NCBI RefSeq assembly: GCF_014705655.1
Contig: NZ_JACXIY010000019.1
Span: forward strand, 99,710 to 163,709
Origin: Paenibacillus arenilitoris
GTDB taxonomy: Bacteria; Bacillota; Bacilli; Paenibacillales; Paenibacillaceae
Direction of reading: 5' to 3'
DNA length: 64,000 nt
A model generated the notes under the pieces. It did no database searches and was not told the DNA's origin. It saw only the letters and a list, made by a program, of their open reading frames with translations. Positions 25,607 through 34,498 of this stretch are shown here, one piece after another (position 1 is the stretch's first letter; every line of letters begins with the position of its first letter). Position numbers and translations under genes: made by a program.

Positions 25607-25787
25607 ATTTCAAAAACTGAAACGAAATGCGAAAGAAGGGAACTTTGTGGGCGTTTAGTTTCAAATTTTGAAACTCAGGCGGTTATTATTGAAAGGTTAT
25701 GAACGAATGGAACGGTTTAAATTCAAATATTGAAACGAAATAAGGGATGTGCGGGGTTTAGAACGATTCAGTTTCATTTTTTGAAAT
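25607..25787. repeat. Four phased GTTTCA/TGAAAC dyads
   Basis: Four imperfect palindromes of 16-17 bp occur in 180 bp: ATTTCAAAAACTGAAAC (25607-25623), GTTTCAAATTTTGAAAC (25658-25674), ATTCAAATATTGAAAC (25721-25736) and GTTTCATTTTTTGAAAT (25771-25787). Their centres lie about 51, 62 and 51 bp apart, close to whole helical turns. No gene or promoter is obvious among them. They look like an array of binding sites for one protein. The rest of 25439-25886 holds the Fur box and a hairpin only. Confidence 0.65.
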
Positions 25788-25821
25788 TAGCATCGCCGTC
25801 TCCTGGTCATCGAAGCCAAGC

Positions 25822-25866
25822 AGGGCTGTCTCTCAGGCCGGTTCATGGCCTATTGAGACAGCCCTA
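25822..25866. terminator. Long hairpin without a clear T-run
   Basis: AGGGCTGTCTC pairs exactly with GAGACAGCCCT, and AGGCC with GGCCT inside. Neither strand has a run of T after the stem, so it may be a terminator of the decayed gene next to it or a repeat-type hairpin. Confidence 0.45.
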
Positions 25867-25886
25867 TCGCTGCGTATACGTTAAGC

Positions 25887-26060
25887 CTACTCCTGCAGCT
25901 TCCCTTTCCGCTGCGACAGAATTTGCGGAATATGCAGCTCCCGAAGGACGGGCACGATTTCCTGCACGCTGCTCTTGTCGAATTTTTTCAAGATGCTGTT
26001 GATTTGCGATTTGAGCGTGGACGGCTCCACATCAGGCTGTCTTCCGTCGTTTTGAATAAA
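25887..26060 (-). pseudogene. C-terminal remnant of an unidentified gene
   Basis: The minus strand is open for 57 codons and reads like real protein: PDVEPSTLKSQINSILKKFD followed by KSSVQEIVPVLRELHIPQIL, ending at a TAG at 25887-25889. A stop lies directly upstream at 26061-26063 and there is no start with a ribosome binding site. It is probably the tail of a deleted gene, perhaps a regulator. I do not recognise the family. Confidence 0.45.
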
Positions 26061-26267
26061 TTATCGGCCCGGTTTGGTTGCACAAAAGACAACGCAGGCT
26101 CGTGGAGACAAGCCCATAGAGGAGAATAGCGGTACGGGAGCAGCTTCCCGCGCCGCTATTTTTAGTTTGGGACGATGGCGCCGGCGTGCTTGTCCTTTTA
26201 CGGACGGCCCCATTGCGGCGGTTTCGTCGCTTTGCGGAGTCCCGCCATCGATTTTTGCCGCGTTCAA

Positions 26268-26305
26268 AATATTCCTTGACAGGAATATTCCTAATGGAGT
26301 ATATT
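26268..26305 (+). promoter_or_regulatory. Promoter with an inverted repeat around the -35
   Basis: TTGACA (26276-26281) and TATATT (26300-26305) are 18 bp apart. AATATTCC (26268-26275) and GGAATATT (26282-26289) form a perfect eight-base inverted repeat exactly flanking the -35. Binding of a dimeric repressor there would block RNA polymerase. Confidence 0.75.
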
Positions 26306-26347
26306 GAGTTCAAGAGATCGAAATTAACCAAATTGGAGGAATGAATA

Positions 26348-26782
26348 ATGAAAAAAGTAAACGTCTTGTACTGGGTAAGCACGGTTCTGTTGTCGGTATT
26401 TCTAGGCATGGGCGCCGTCTCGGATGCGATGAAAGCGCCGGACGCGGTCGCGCTGTTCGGCCAGCTGGGCTATCCGGAATATCTGCTGCCTTTCCTGGGG
26501 ATCGCGAAATTGCTGGGCGTCGCGGCGATCCTGATTCCCGGCTTCCCGCGGATCAAAGAATGGGCCTACGCCGGCCTGACTTTCGACTTGGCGGGCGCGA
26601 TGTACTCCACCTTGGCGGCGGGAGGCCCAGTTAGCGGAGCGCTGTTCTTCGTCGCCGTGTTCGCCGTGCTCTTCGGATCTTATGCGCTCTACCACAAGAG
26701 ACGGAATGCGGCCTCCCGCAGCCTGGCCGATCAATCGGGAGAGCTTGCCGGCAGCAAGGCTCAACCGAGAGCGACCGCTTAG
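26348..26782 (+). CDS. DoxX-family membrane protein
   Basis: The 144-residue protein has four hydrophobic helices with the DoxX pattern: LYWVSTVLLSVFLGMGAVSD, GYPEYLLPFLGIAKLLGVAA, KEWAYAGLTFDLAGAMYSTL. A charged tail of about 25 residues (KRRNAASRSLADQSGELAGS) follows. DoxX-like proteins act in redox or thiol stress and quinone-linked functions, but the role here is not known. ATG 26348 follows GGAGGAATGAATA. The promoter carries a strong operator-like repeat, so the gene is probably inducible. Confidence 0.88.
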   Translation: MKKVNVLYWVSTVLLSVFLGMGAVSDAMKAPDAVALFGQLGYPEYLLPFLGIAKLLGVAAILIPGFPRIKEWAYAGLTFDLAGAMYSTLAAGGPVSGALFFVAVFAVLFGSYALYHKRRNAASRSLADQSGELAGSKAQPRATA

Positions 26783-26815
26783 CCGATCAACCGGGAGGAC
26801 ATTTCGGTTCGGGAA

Positions 26816-26907
26816 GTAAACGGCTGACGCTACGCACGAACCGCTAGCTGCATCTTGCGCAGCTCGGTTCTGTGCCGTCCTTTGGCGGCATAAGCTCGTT
26901 TCACGAT
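26816..26907 (+). repeat. 92-bp intergenic repeat, copy 1
   Basis: This 92-bp block matches 39290-39381 in direct orientation with two mismatches. It contains GAACCG/CGGTTC enclosing AGCTGC/GCAGCT as one hairpin, and TGCCG/CGGCA as a second. Both copies lie just after the stop codon of a plus-strand gene and just before a terminator hairpin. No open frame is shared. Confidence 0.85.
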
Positions 26908-26914
26908 TTGAACA

Positions 26915-26964
26915 AAAAGGGGCGTCCCTGAAGTCATCGCCGGATGACGGAAGGACGCCCCTTT
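26915..26964. terminator. Bidirectional terminator after doxX
   Basis: AAAAGGGGCGTCC pairs with GGACGCCCCTTT, with an inner GTCATC/GATGAC stem. A-rich sequence precedes and T-rich sequence follows, so it can act on either strand. Confidence 0.8.
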
Positions 26965-26982
26965 CCCATTTGTAAAAACGGC

Positions 26983-27248
26983 TTGCCAAGCGAAAAGCCT
27001 GCGATTGTGCAGCCTTTACACCGTCGATGAAGCGGCCGGACGAAATACCTGCATATGCGCAGGCATTTCGGGACGCGGGTCCCCTTTTGTGCTTACCAAA
27101 CGACAAAAGATGCACTTTCGCACGCAATTCTTCGCAGCACGCATAAGAGCGAGCAAAAGCCTGCACTTTTGCCACTTTTGCAGGCTTCGGCATAAGACGC
27201 GCTGCCTGGAGGCAGGTTATGCAGCGGCTTAGGCACGAGTCGCATCGG
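26983..27248. repeat. Multi-hairpin intergenic repeat, copy B
   Basis: Read on the minus strand, this 266-bp block aligns along its full length with 11679-11935. The hairpins recur with changes that mostly keep pairing: the third stem is AATGCCTGC/GCAGGTATT here against AAGCCTGC/GCAGGCTC in copy A, and the second stem has a longer loop. TGGTAAGCACAAAAG is identical. It does not encode a conserved protein. Confidence 0.7.
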
Positions 27249-27275
27249 CCGCTTAAGAAGGCGGCAGCCAGCCGA

Positions 27276-27313
27276 AAAATTGGCGGTGCAGGGATAATCC
27301 CCTGGCACCGCCA
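27276..27313 (-). terminator. Terminator of the sulfolipid operon
   Basis: TGGCGGTGC (27281-27289) pairs with GCACCGCCA (27305-27313), with AGGG/CCCT inside. On the minus strand it is followed by ATTTTTCGG. It starts 12 bases after the stop of the glycosyltransferase gene. Confidence 0.82.
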
Positions 27314-27325
27314 AGTAAGCAAACT

Positions 27326-28495
27326 TCAATGGCGCCGTTCCTGGCGCCAACGAAGCGGAAACGGGCGAGCCGCGGAACGAGCCGCCTTCTCTAGAAGCGC
27401 ATCCTCATAAAACCCGAGCAGCTGCTCGGAAGGCTCGTGCCAGCCCACGCGTCCCGCCGCCGCGTAAGCGTTGGCCGAAATCGTCTCCCTCAGGCCGGGT
27501 TCGGACAAGGAGGCTATCGCTTCCGTCAGCGCTTCGGGGCGATCCCCGTCGAACAGCACGCCCGTTACGCCGTCCTCGATCTGCTCGCAGGTAGGGCCGC
27601 TACGGCCCGCGACGACCGGCAGTCCGGAAGCCATCGCCTCCAGAATGACAAGGCCCAGCGTCTCGGTCGTGGACGGGAACACGAACAGGTCGGCGGAAGC
27701 GTATGCCTCGGCCAGCGATTCGCCGTGAAGAAAGCCGGTGAACACCGTGTTCGTGCCGCGGAAATAGCGCTCCAACGAAGGTCTGTGCGGACCGTCGCCG
27801 ACAAGCGCGAGGCACAGCTCCGGAGAAGCTTCCAGCGCTTCCCGAATTTGCTCGATCCCTTTCTCGGCGGCAAGCCTCCCGACATAGAGCAGCACGGTTC
27901 GGTCCGGACGGCCGCCGGACAGCAGGCCGCGCATTTCCGCATGCCGATGCCCCGGTCCGAAGCGCTCTACGTCGACTCCCCGCTTCCACAGATGAACGCT
28001 GCGGAACTTGCGGCCCTTCAGTTCGTCCAGCACCGATTGCGACGTGCACAGGTTCACATCCGCCCTGTTGTGCAGCAGCCGGAACCACCACCACAAAATC
28101 GGCTTCAGAAACGGAAGACGATAGTAATCGGCGTATTTCGGAATTTGGGTATGGTAGGAAGCGATCATGGGCAGCTTCAGCTTGCGGCCGTAATAGATGC
28201 CCGCCACGCCTAGTACCGCAGGGTTGACGACATGAACAAGATCCGGACGAAGCCTCTCCAGCAGGGCGCCGACTTTCGGGCTCGGCAGCGCCAGCCGCTT
28301 GCTCGGGTACAGGAAGAACGGGCGCGCAGGTATGCCTTCGATCTTGACGCCGTCGTATTCATAGACGCCGAGGTCGGGCGCGATGACGGTCACGTGATGG
28401 CCTTGCTCTCGCAGCCAGCGAACGGTAGCGCACAGCCTGGTGACGATTCCGTCCGTTGAAGGCAGGAACGTTTCGGTTACGATGGCAATCTTCAT
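27326..28495 (-). CDS. sqdX: GT4 glycosyltransferase, SqdX/SQD2-like
   Basis: The 389-residue GT-B enzyme starts MKIAIVTETFLPSTDGIVTR. It has the GT4 donor-site region with LLYVGRLAAEKGIEQIREAL, LALVGDGPHR, DLFVFPSTTETLGLVILEAM and ASGLPVVAGRSGP. Its sequence is of the plant SQD2 / bacterial mannosyltransferase group that glycosylates diacylglycerol. The neighbour upstream is a UDP-sulfoquinovose synthase homologue 15 bp away. It is therefore inferred to transfer sulfoquinovose to diacylglycerol, forming the membrane sulfolipid SQDG. Without that neighbour it would only be called a lipid glycosyltransferase. Confidence 0.8.
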   Translation of the reverse strand: MKIAIVTETFLPSTDGIVTRLCATVRWLREQGHHVTVIAPDLGVYEYDGVKIEGIPARPFFLYPSKRLALPSPKVGALLERLRPDLVHVVNPAVLGVAGIYYGRKLKLPMIASYHTQIPKYADYYRLPFLKPILWWWFRLLHNRADVNLCTSQSVLDELKGRKFRSVHLWKRGVDVERFGPGHRHAEMRGLLSGGRPDRTVLLYVGRLAAEKGIEQIREALEASPELCLALVGDGPHRPSLERYFRGTNTVFTGFLHGESLAEAYASADLFVFPSTTETLGLVILEAMASGLPVVAGRSGPTCEQIEDGVTGVLFDGDRPEALTEAIASLSEPGLRETISANAYAAAGRVGWHEPSEQLLGFYEDALLEKAARSAARPFPLRWRQERRH

Positions 28496-28510
28496 CCGAG
28501 CGGCCCCGTT

Positions 28511-29737
<1,227 letters not shown>

Positions 29738-29874
29738 TTAATTTAAAATAAAACCGATCCGCCTTGACTTCGTACTTGCAGCCTTACTCATTCCTATTGC
29801 GACGCGCAATTCAATTATTCTCGCGGCGGCATAAAGATAATGTTAAGAGATTGTCGGCCGGGAATGTTTTCCGC

Positions 29875-29928
29875 TTGACACCTGTCGTTTACAGACGTAA
29901 ACTTTAATCATCGTTTACATATGTAAAC
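29875..29928 (+). promoter_or_regulatory. Promoter with two BlaI-type operators
   Basis: TTGACA (29875-29880) and TAAACT (29898-29903) are 17 bp apart. GTTTACAGACGTAAAC (29887-29902) and GTTTACATATGTAAAC (29913-29928) are dyads of the TTACA/TGTAA type bound by BlaI/MecI. The first overlaps the -10 and the second the start region, so autorepression by the next gene is likely. The rest of the 29660-29953 gap shows nothing else definite. Confidence 0.85.
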
Positions 29929-29953
29929 ATAAAGAGCGAAGAAGGTGAAGCCA

Positions 29954-30343
29954 TTGAACCCATCCCCCCGCATCACCGAAGCGGAGAGCGAAGTCATGAA
30001 GCTGCTCTGGCAGAAGGAGCCGCTGTCCGCGAGCGAGATTATCGAGAAGCTGACCGAGCAGATGAGCTGGTCGGACCAGACGGTCAAGACGTTCCTGAAC
30101 CGGCTGCACAAGAAGAACGCGATCCGGTTCGAGAAGTCCGGCCGCACCTACCTGTATTACCCGCTCGTGTCGCACGACGACTACTTGAAGGCGGAGAACA
30201 AATCGTTCCTGAACCGGTTCTATGACGGGGCCGTCGGCATGCTGTGCGCGAAATTTCTCGAGGAAGAGAAGCTCTCCGATCGCGATATCGAGCAGCTTCA
30301 ACGGCTGCTGGACCAAAGGAAGAAGGACGGTTCGGGCGCATGA
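29954..30343 (+). CDS. BlaI/MecI-family repressor
   Basis: The 129-residue protein has the BlaI winged HTH: PRITEAESEVMKLLWQKEPL, EKLTEQMSWSDQTVKTFLNR and KSGRTYLYYPLVSHDDYLK. A C-terminal dimerisation helix region (LCAKFLEEEKLSDRDIEQLQ) follows. TTG 29954 follows AAGGTGA; GTG 29945 is in frame. It overlaps the M56 gene by the ATGA motif. BlaI repressors are cleaved after an M56 protease senses a signal. Here no beta-lactamase gene is adjacent, so targets are unknown apart from its own operon. Confidence 0.93.
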   Translation: MNPSPRITEAESEVMKLLWQKEPLSASEIIEKLTEQMSWSDQTVKTFLNRLHKKNAIRFEKSGRTYLYYPLVSHDDYLKAENKSFLNRFYDGAVGMLCAKFLEEEKLSDRDIEQLQRLLDQRKKDGSGA

Positions 30344-31926
30344 GGCTCCTCGAATCGGCGTTCTCCCTTCTGCTTGCCGCATCTCTTGCCGCGAGCTTCG
30401 CCATCCTGCTGCTGCTTCTGATCCGGAAGCCGCTGAACAACCGCTTCGGCCCCGGCATCGTCCCCGTGCTGTGGCTGCTCGTGCTCGTTAAGCTGCTTGT
30501 TCCCCTCGCCCCGGAAAGCCCCGTCAGCCTGTATAATCTGCTGCCGCAGGCGGTGCAAGAGAACGGGATCGCTTATTCGGGGTACGGCGGCCGGGATGCT
30601 GCACCGGAACCGGTGCGCGGGCCTGCGGCATCGCCGCTGCGGAACGAGGAAGGAAGCGCCGCTGCCACTTCAGCCGGACCGAGTCGGACGGAAGAGGCGC
30701 AATCGCCCGTCTCGGATACTTCTCCTCGGCCTGATGCCGGAGACAGCGATCGAGACGGGCAGGGCCGCCTGCTGACAATCGCCTCGCTCGTCTGGCTTGG
30801 CGGTCTGCTGGCGCTTAGTGCGGGCTACCTGTTCGCGGCGCTGCGATTCCGCAAGCGGATCATAGCTTCGCGCAAAGCCGTGGACGCGGAAATTCTCGCC
30901 ATTCTGGAAGCGTGCAAAGCGAGGCTGGGCATCAAGACGGACATTCCCGTCTATGAGACAAGCCTGCTCCGAAGCCCGTGCGCCTACGGCTTGACGAAGC
31001 CGGGCATCTACTTGCCGGAGGATATCGTCGCGATCGCGGACAGCGCTCAGCTTGCGCATATCCTGCTGCACGAGCTGACCCATTTGAAACGGAAAGACCT
31101 GCTGGCGAACTTCCTGTGGACGCTGGCGGTCATGCTTCACTGGTACAATCCGCTCGCCTGGCTCGCCGTCAAACGAATGAAAGCCGACCAGGAGGTCGCC
31201 TGCGACGCGCGTACGCTGGAAGCGCTGGACGAGCGGGAAGCTTCGTCCTACGGCATGACGCTCCTGATGCTGTCGCGCTTATTCGCCGGGAACGCCTCAA
31301 TTAAGGCCAACCTCGCGCATTTCTTAGCGAACGACAATGATATGAAACGGAGAATCACGATGATCGCCAAATTTAAAAAAGGGTCGTACAAGCTGTCCGC
31401 CGTTGCCATCGTTCTGATCGCTTCGTTCGGCGCCGTCATGCTTACGACTGCAACGGTCGCCAAAACGGACGCGAATTCGCACGCTGCGGAAGCCGAGGAG
31501 CAGAACGCTTCTTCGTTCCGAATCGTCAGGCTGATCGACTCGTTCAAATGGTTCAACCGCCTGGATCGGGCGCTCGATTTCGCCAATTTCGACTTTAAAG
31601 TGCCCGACTACGCGCCCGAAGGCTTCCGGCTTGAAAACGTGGATTTGAACACGTATTTCACTCAAGCCGAACAAGCCGACCTTATCGAGGCGGCCTCCAT
31701 GACCTTCGTATCCCGATACGGAACCGACGACGAGCAAATTTTCGAGGCGGTCGCAGCCATTGGGAATGGCAGCCTGCAGGAGCATGGCTTGCTGAAGGGA
31801 ACCCCGAATACCGGGCGGCCCGAGGTGGATGCGCAATCGTTCCGGCAGGAAGCGATGACGATCGGCCCGATTCATGGCACCTTGTTCACCAAAACGAAGA
31901 CGGATAACGCCAAAAGCTTCGTCTGA
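30340..31926 (+). CDS. M56 (BlaR1/MecR1-like) membrane protease, cut short by an in-frame TGA
   Basis: From ATG 30340 the protein has membrane helices at about 10-28 and 40-56, a Pro/Ser/Glu-rich loop, another helix at about 145-168 and the M56 zinc motif HELTH at 244-248. Conserved WYNPLAWLAVKRMKADQEVACD and a membrane helix at about 350-370 follow. The C-terminal part is not a penicillin-binding sensor but a DUF4367-like extracytoplasmic domain (FKVPDYAPEGFRLENVDLNT). A TGA at 31924-31926 ends the frame in the middle of that domain, and the same frame continues to 32604. The protease part is intact and may still work; the sensor domain is incomplete. Confidence 0.8.
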   Translation: MRLLESAFSLLLAASLAASFAILLLLLIRKPLNNRFGPGIVPVLWLLVLVKLLVPLAPESPVSLYNLLPQAVQENGIAYSGYGGRDAAPEPVRGPAASPLRNEEGSAAATSAGPSRTEEAQSPVSDTSPRPDAGDSDRDGQGRLLTIASLVWLGGLLALSAGYLFAALRFRKRIIASRKAVDAEILAILEACKARLGIKTDIPVYETSLLRSPCAYGLTKPGIYLPEDIVAIADSAQLAHILLHELTHLKRKDLLANFLWTLAVMLHWYNPLAWLAVKRMKADQEVACDARTLEALDEREASSYGMTLLMLSRLFAGNASIKANLAHFLANDNDMKRRITMIAKFKKGSYKLSAVAIVLIASFGAVMLTTATVAKTDANSHAAEAEEQNASSFRIVRLIDSFKWFNRLDRALDFANFDFKVPDYAPEGFRLENVDLNTYFTQAEQADLIEAASMTFVSRYGTDDEQIFEAVAAIGNGSLQEHGLLKGTPNTGRPEVDAQSFRQEAMTIGPIHGTLFTKTKTDNAKSFV

Positions 31927-32604
31927 GAAGAGGACGGCGTATCGTACGCCGTCAATTACGACGGCAAAAATTATCGGTTGAAAAAAGAGCCCAAGCTGCA
32001 AGACGATCTTCCGAGGGAAGAGCTGGAGAAAATCGTGCTTTCCTTTACCGACCCGCGGCAAGTCCGGAACGTCCGCTATGACGGCGAGGGCAATTCGTTC
32101 CCGCTGTACGACGAGACGGACTTGCGGGACGCGAAGGCGATTCTGGGCGTCGACGTCAAGTTCCCGCTCGTCCTGCCCGATACCGAGCTGAAGATAAGCA
32201 ATTCCGTTCTGCTTCGGGAAGGCGACCGGAACACCGGCTTCGCGTTCCGTCACGGCGCGGACGCCCTCTGGAACTCGTACCGCGCGCCTTACGACTCGGC
32301 CGTCTATGACATGAACGACGAGCTCTGGCTCTACCAAAGCAAGGAACCGCTGTTCGACGCGGCCAAGCTCTCTTATGTTCGGACGCTGTACGCGGACGGA
32401 GTCGAGATCAAAGCTTACGCCGACCCCGATCACGTCTACGTCGGCCCTTCCTACCTCGGCAACGGCCATGACAAGACGAAGATCAGAAGCCAGACGTATT
32501 ATTTCTGGAAGCAGAACGGTATTTATTACGCAGCCTGCTTCCACGGCCTGGACGCCGATCAGGAAGAGAACGTCAGACGTCTGGCGGCCGTTCCCGCAGA
32601 ATAA
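31927..32604 (+). pseudogene. Rest of the M56 protein's sensor domain after the in-frame stop
   Basis: Directly after the TGA, in the same frame, the sequence reads EEDGVSYAVNYDGKNYRLKK and continues as ordinary protein (SFTDPRQVRNVRYDGEGNSF, SYRAPYDSAVYDMNDELWLY) to TAA at 32602-32604. It is clearly the C-terminal 225 residues of one original protein. A TTG at 31978 is a possible restart but has no ribosome binding site. Nonsense mutation is the simplest explanation. Confidence 0.75.
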
Positions 32605-32626
32605 AATCGCTATCGCGCTCATTGGC

Positions 32627-32654
32627 GGAGGATACGACGGTATCCTCCTTTTTT
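32627..32654 (+). terminator. Terminator of the blaI-M56 operon
   Basis: GGAGGATAC (32627-32635) pairs with GTATCCTCC (32640-32648) and is followed by six T residues. It lies 23 bp after the end of the M56 reading frame. Confidence 0.93.
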
Positions 32655-32775
32655 GCGCTTCCGCGGCCGGCTATCCGTTACCCCCCGCTCCCATCGTCTT
32701 CGCCGCCCGGGTTTTCGCATAAACAGGCAAAAATTATACACAATAGTATAAAAACGAAATCGGGAGAATAGAGCG

Positions 32776-33645
32776 ATGTTATATTTGATTAATTTAGGCA
32801 TTATTACGCTTTGGTTAATCGTCGTGCTATGCAAACGGAAGCTCTCGACGCATGCCGTCGTAACCGCATACGTAATCGGAGTGGGATGCGCGGATCTTTT
32901 CGAAGGATTGTTTAACCTCTTTCTTGGGCTTTACAAGTTTCCGACCCAATTAAGAGCGGATCCTTATTACGCCAACGAGCTTGGCGTTATTTTCGCCGAC
33001 TTTCTCATCCTTCCCTTTACGCTCATTGTTTTTGTGTATTACGCTTCGAGATCGAACCATCCTTGGCGTATATCGCTTCCTTTCGCAATCGCCCATATCG
33101 TCATGGAGCTCGTTTACTTGCAATTGGGGTATATGACGTACGTGCATTGGCATATTTGGTTGTCGGCCTTCTTCTACGTCGCCGGTTTTCGCTTCGGGGC
33201 CTACCTCGCCCCCCGCATCGCAACCTACGATCCGCCCGTTCCGTACCGCGTCCGGCTGCTCTGTTTCTCGCATATGATCCTCATGTGGACGAGCGCCGTC
33301 TTCGCCCTGCCCATACTCAAATTGTATCGATTCAAGCCCGGCCTGTTCCAGGATTTCATGGCCGACTGCCGGTTCGCGGAGCTCGTCTCCGGCGATATTT
33401 TGTCCGTGCTTTGCACGATCTTCGTTCCCATGACGCCGCGGAAGCGAAAGCCGCTGGTCTTTGCCGCAATCGCTTTGGTAGGGGCGGCCGTAGCCGTCTT
33501 CTCCGACTACATGGGCTGGTTGGTCTACTACCGCTGGAATTTGTTTTTGACCATATTGCGATACGTCGTGCCCGTCGGCATCATTATGCTTTACGATCGC
33601 TGGGAAGCGAATTACAAAGCCAGAGCAATCGCCGACGCTGCCTGA
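32776..33645 (+). CDS. Multi-pass membrane protein of unknown function
   Basis: The 289-residue protein has about eight hydrophobic helices (LINLGIITLWLIVVLCKRKL, VIFADFLILPFTLIVFVYYA, ISLPFAIAHIVMELVYLQLG and others) joined by short basic loops. It has no recognisable motif. ATG 32776 follows CGGGAGAATAGAG. An upstream AT-rich stretch with AATTATACACAATAGTATAA may hold the promoter. It appears to be a single-gene unit. Confidence 0.75.
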   Translation: MLYLINLGIITLWLIVVLCKRKLSTHAVVTAYVIGVGCADLFEGLFNLFLGLYKFPTQLRADPYYANELGVIFADFLILPFTLIVFVYYASRSNHPWRISLPFAIAHIVMELVYLQLGYMTYVHWHIWLSAFFYVAGFRFGAYLAPRIATYDPPVPYRVRLLCFSHMILMWTSAVFALPILKLYRFKPGLFQDFMADCRFAELVSGDILSVLCTIFVPMTPRKRKPLVFAAIALVGAAVAVFSDYMGWLVYYRWNLFLTILRYVVPVGIIMLYDRWEANYKARAIADAA

Positions 33646-33692
33646 CGCAACCCTGAGCCTTTGCTGCGCAAAGTCCCAATAGGACCCGTCCC

Positions 33693-33734
33693 TTGACTTA
33701 AGTCAATGAACCGCCGTTGCCTGCCCGTTACAAT
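33693..33734 (+). promoter_or_regulatory. FNR/CRP-type box at an activator position
   Basis: TTGACTTAAGTCAA (33693-33706) is a perfect palindrome of the TTGAN6TCAA class bound by CRP/FNR-family proteins. A -10 TACAAT follows at 33729-33734, with no good -35. If transcription starts near 33741, the box centre is at -41.5, the class II activator position. A Crp/Fnr-family gene lies about 750 bp downstream. Confidence 0.55.
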
Positions 33735-33771
33735 AAAGGGGATTTCACGGAAAATGGGGAGGGAAAATGGA

Positions 33772-34491
33772 ATGGTTGCCTCGGGGAAGGAACGGAACGA
33801 GCTGCGAAACGCCGCCCTGGCTGCCGGCATCGCGCTGATCATTATGACGCTCGCCGCCTTTTTTTCATACGGCTATGTCCATGGAAGTCTTGTAGCGGAA
33901 GGGGATGCCGCTGCAACCGTTCGCAACATCGCGTCATCCGGGATGCTGTTCCATGCGGAAATTCTGGGTTGGCTCGTCATCCTGATCTGCGACATCATCG
34001 TCGCTTGGGCGTTTTCTATTTATCTGAAGCCGGTTCATCGAAGTCTTTCCCTGCTCTGCGCGTGGCTTCGCCTAATCTACACGGCCATTCTGGCGATCGC
34101 CGTCTCGCATTTGCTTCTGGCGTCGCTCCTCGCGAACGGTACGGACGCGTTATCGTTAATGGAGACCGATCGTCTTGCAGCCCAAGTGATGCTGGAACTC
34201 GCGGCATTCGATTTGATCTGGTCCGTCGGTTTGATCGTTTTCGGAGCACATCTGCTGCTTGCGGGCTGGCTCGCTCTCCGATCAGGCGAGATTCCGAAGC
34301 TCCTCGGCGTCTTATTGTTGATTGCCTCGATCGGCTATATGATCATTCACCTAGGTTCCGCCTTTCTTCCGCAATATGGCAGGTTCGTTACGGTGTTTGA
34401 ATACGCGCTTGCCGTACCGATGACGGCGGGGGAACTCGGCTTCGGATTGTGGCTGCTGTTCAAGGGAGGGAAAGCGTCCGCGAAGGCGTAG
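33772..34491 (+). CDS. DUF4386 membrane protein
   Basis: The 239-residue protein has six to seven helices with the DUF4386 pattern: LAAGIALIIMTLAAFFSYGY, NIASSGMLFHAEILGWLVIL, DIIVAWAFSIYLKPVHRSLS, AFDLIWSVGLIVFGAHLLLA and LGVLLLIASIGYMIIHLGSA. Function unknown. ATG 33772 lies eight bases after GGGGAGGG; the open frame extends further upstream but overlaps the promoter. Its stop is seven bases from that of the convergent Crp/Fnr gene. Confidence 0.85.
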   Translation: MVASGKERNELRNAALAAGIALIIMTLAAFFSYGYVHGSLVAEGDAAATVRNIASSGMLFHAEILGWLVILICDIIVAWAFSIYLKPVHRSLSLLCAWLRLIYTAILAIAVSHLLLASLLANGTDALSLMETDRLAAQVMLELAAFDLIWSVGLIVFGAHLLLAGWLALRSGEIPKLLGVLLLIASIGYMIIHLGSAFLPQYGRFVTVFEYALAVPMTAGELGFGLWLLFKGGKASAKA

Positions 34492-34498
34492 CCTCCGC

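Noticed and set aside
25607..25787. parS sites
   Set aside because: The half-sites GTTTCA/TGAAAC resemble those of parS, but parS has a two-base CG centre and 16 bp overall. Here the centres are four to five A/T bases. No parAB genes are in the window.
31924..31926. Selenocysteine or programmed readthrough at TGA
   Set aside because: I see no SECIS-like hairpin right after the codon, the residue is not in a redox motif, and the context (TGA-G) is not a known leaky one. Simple mutation is more likely.
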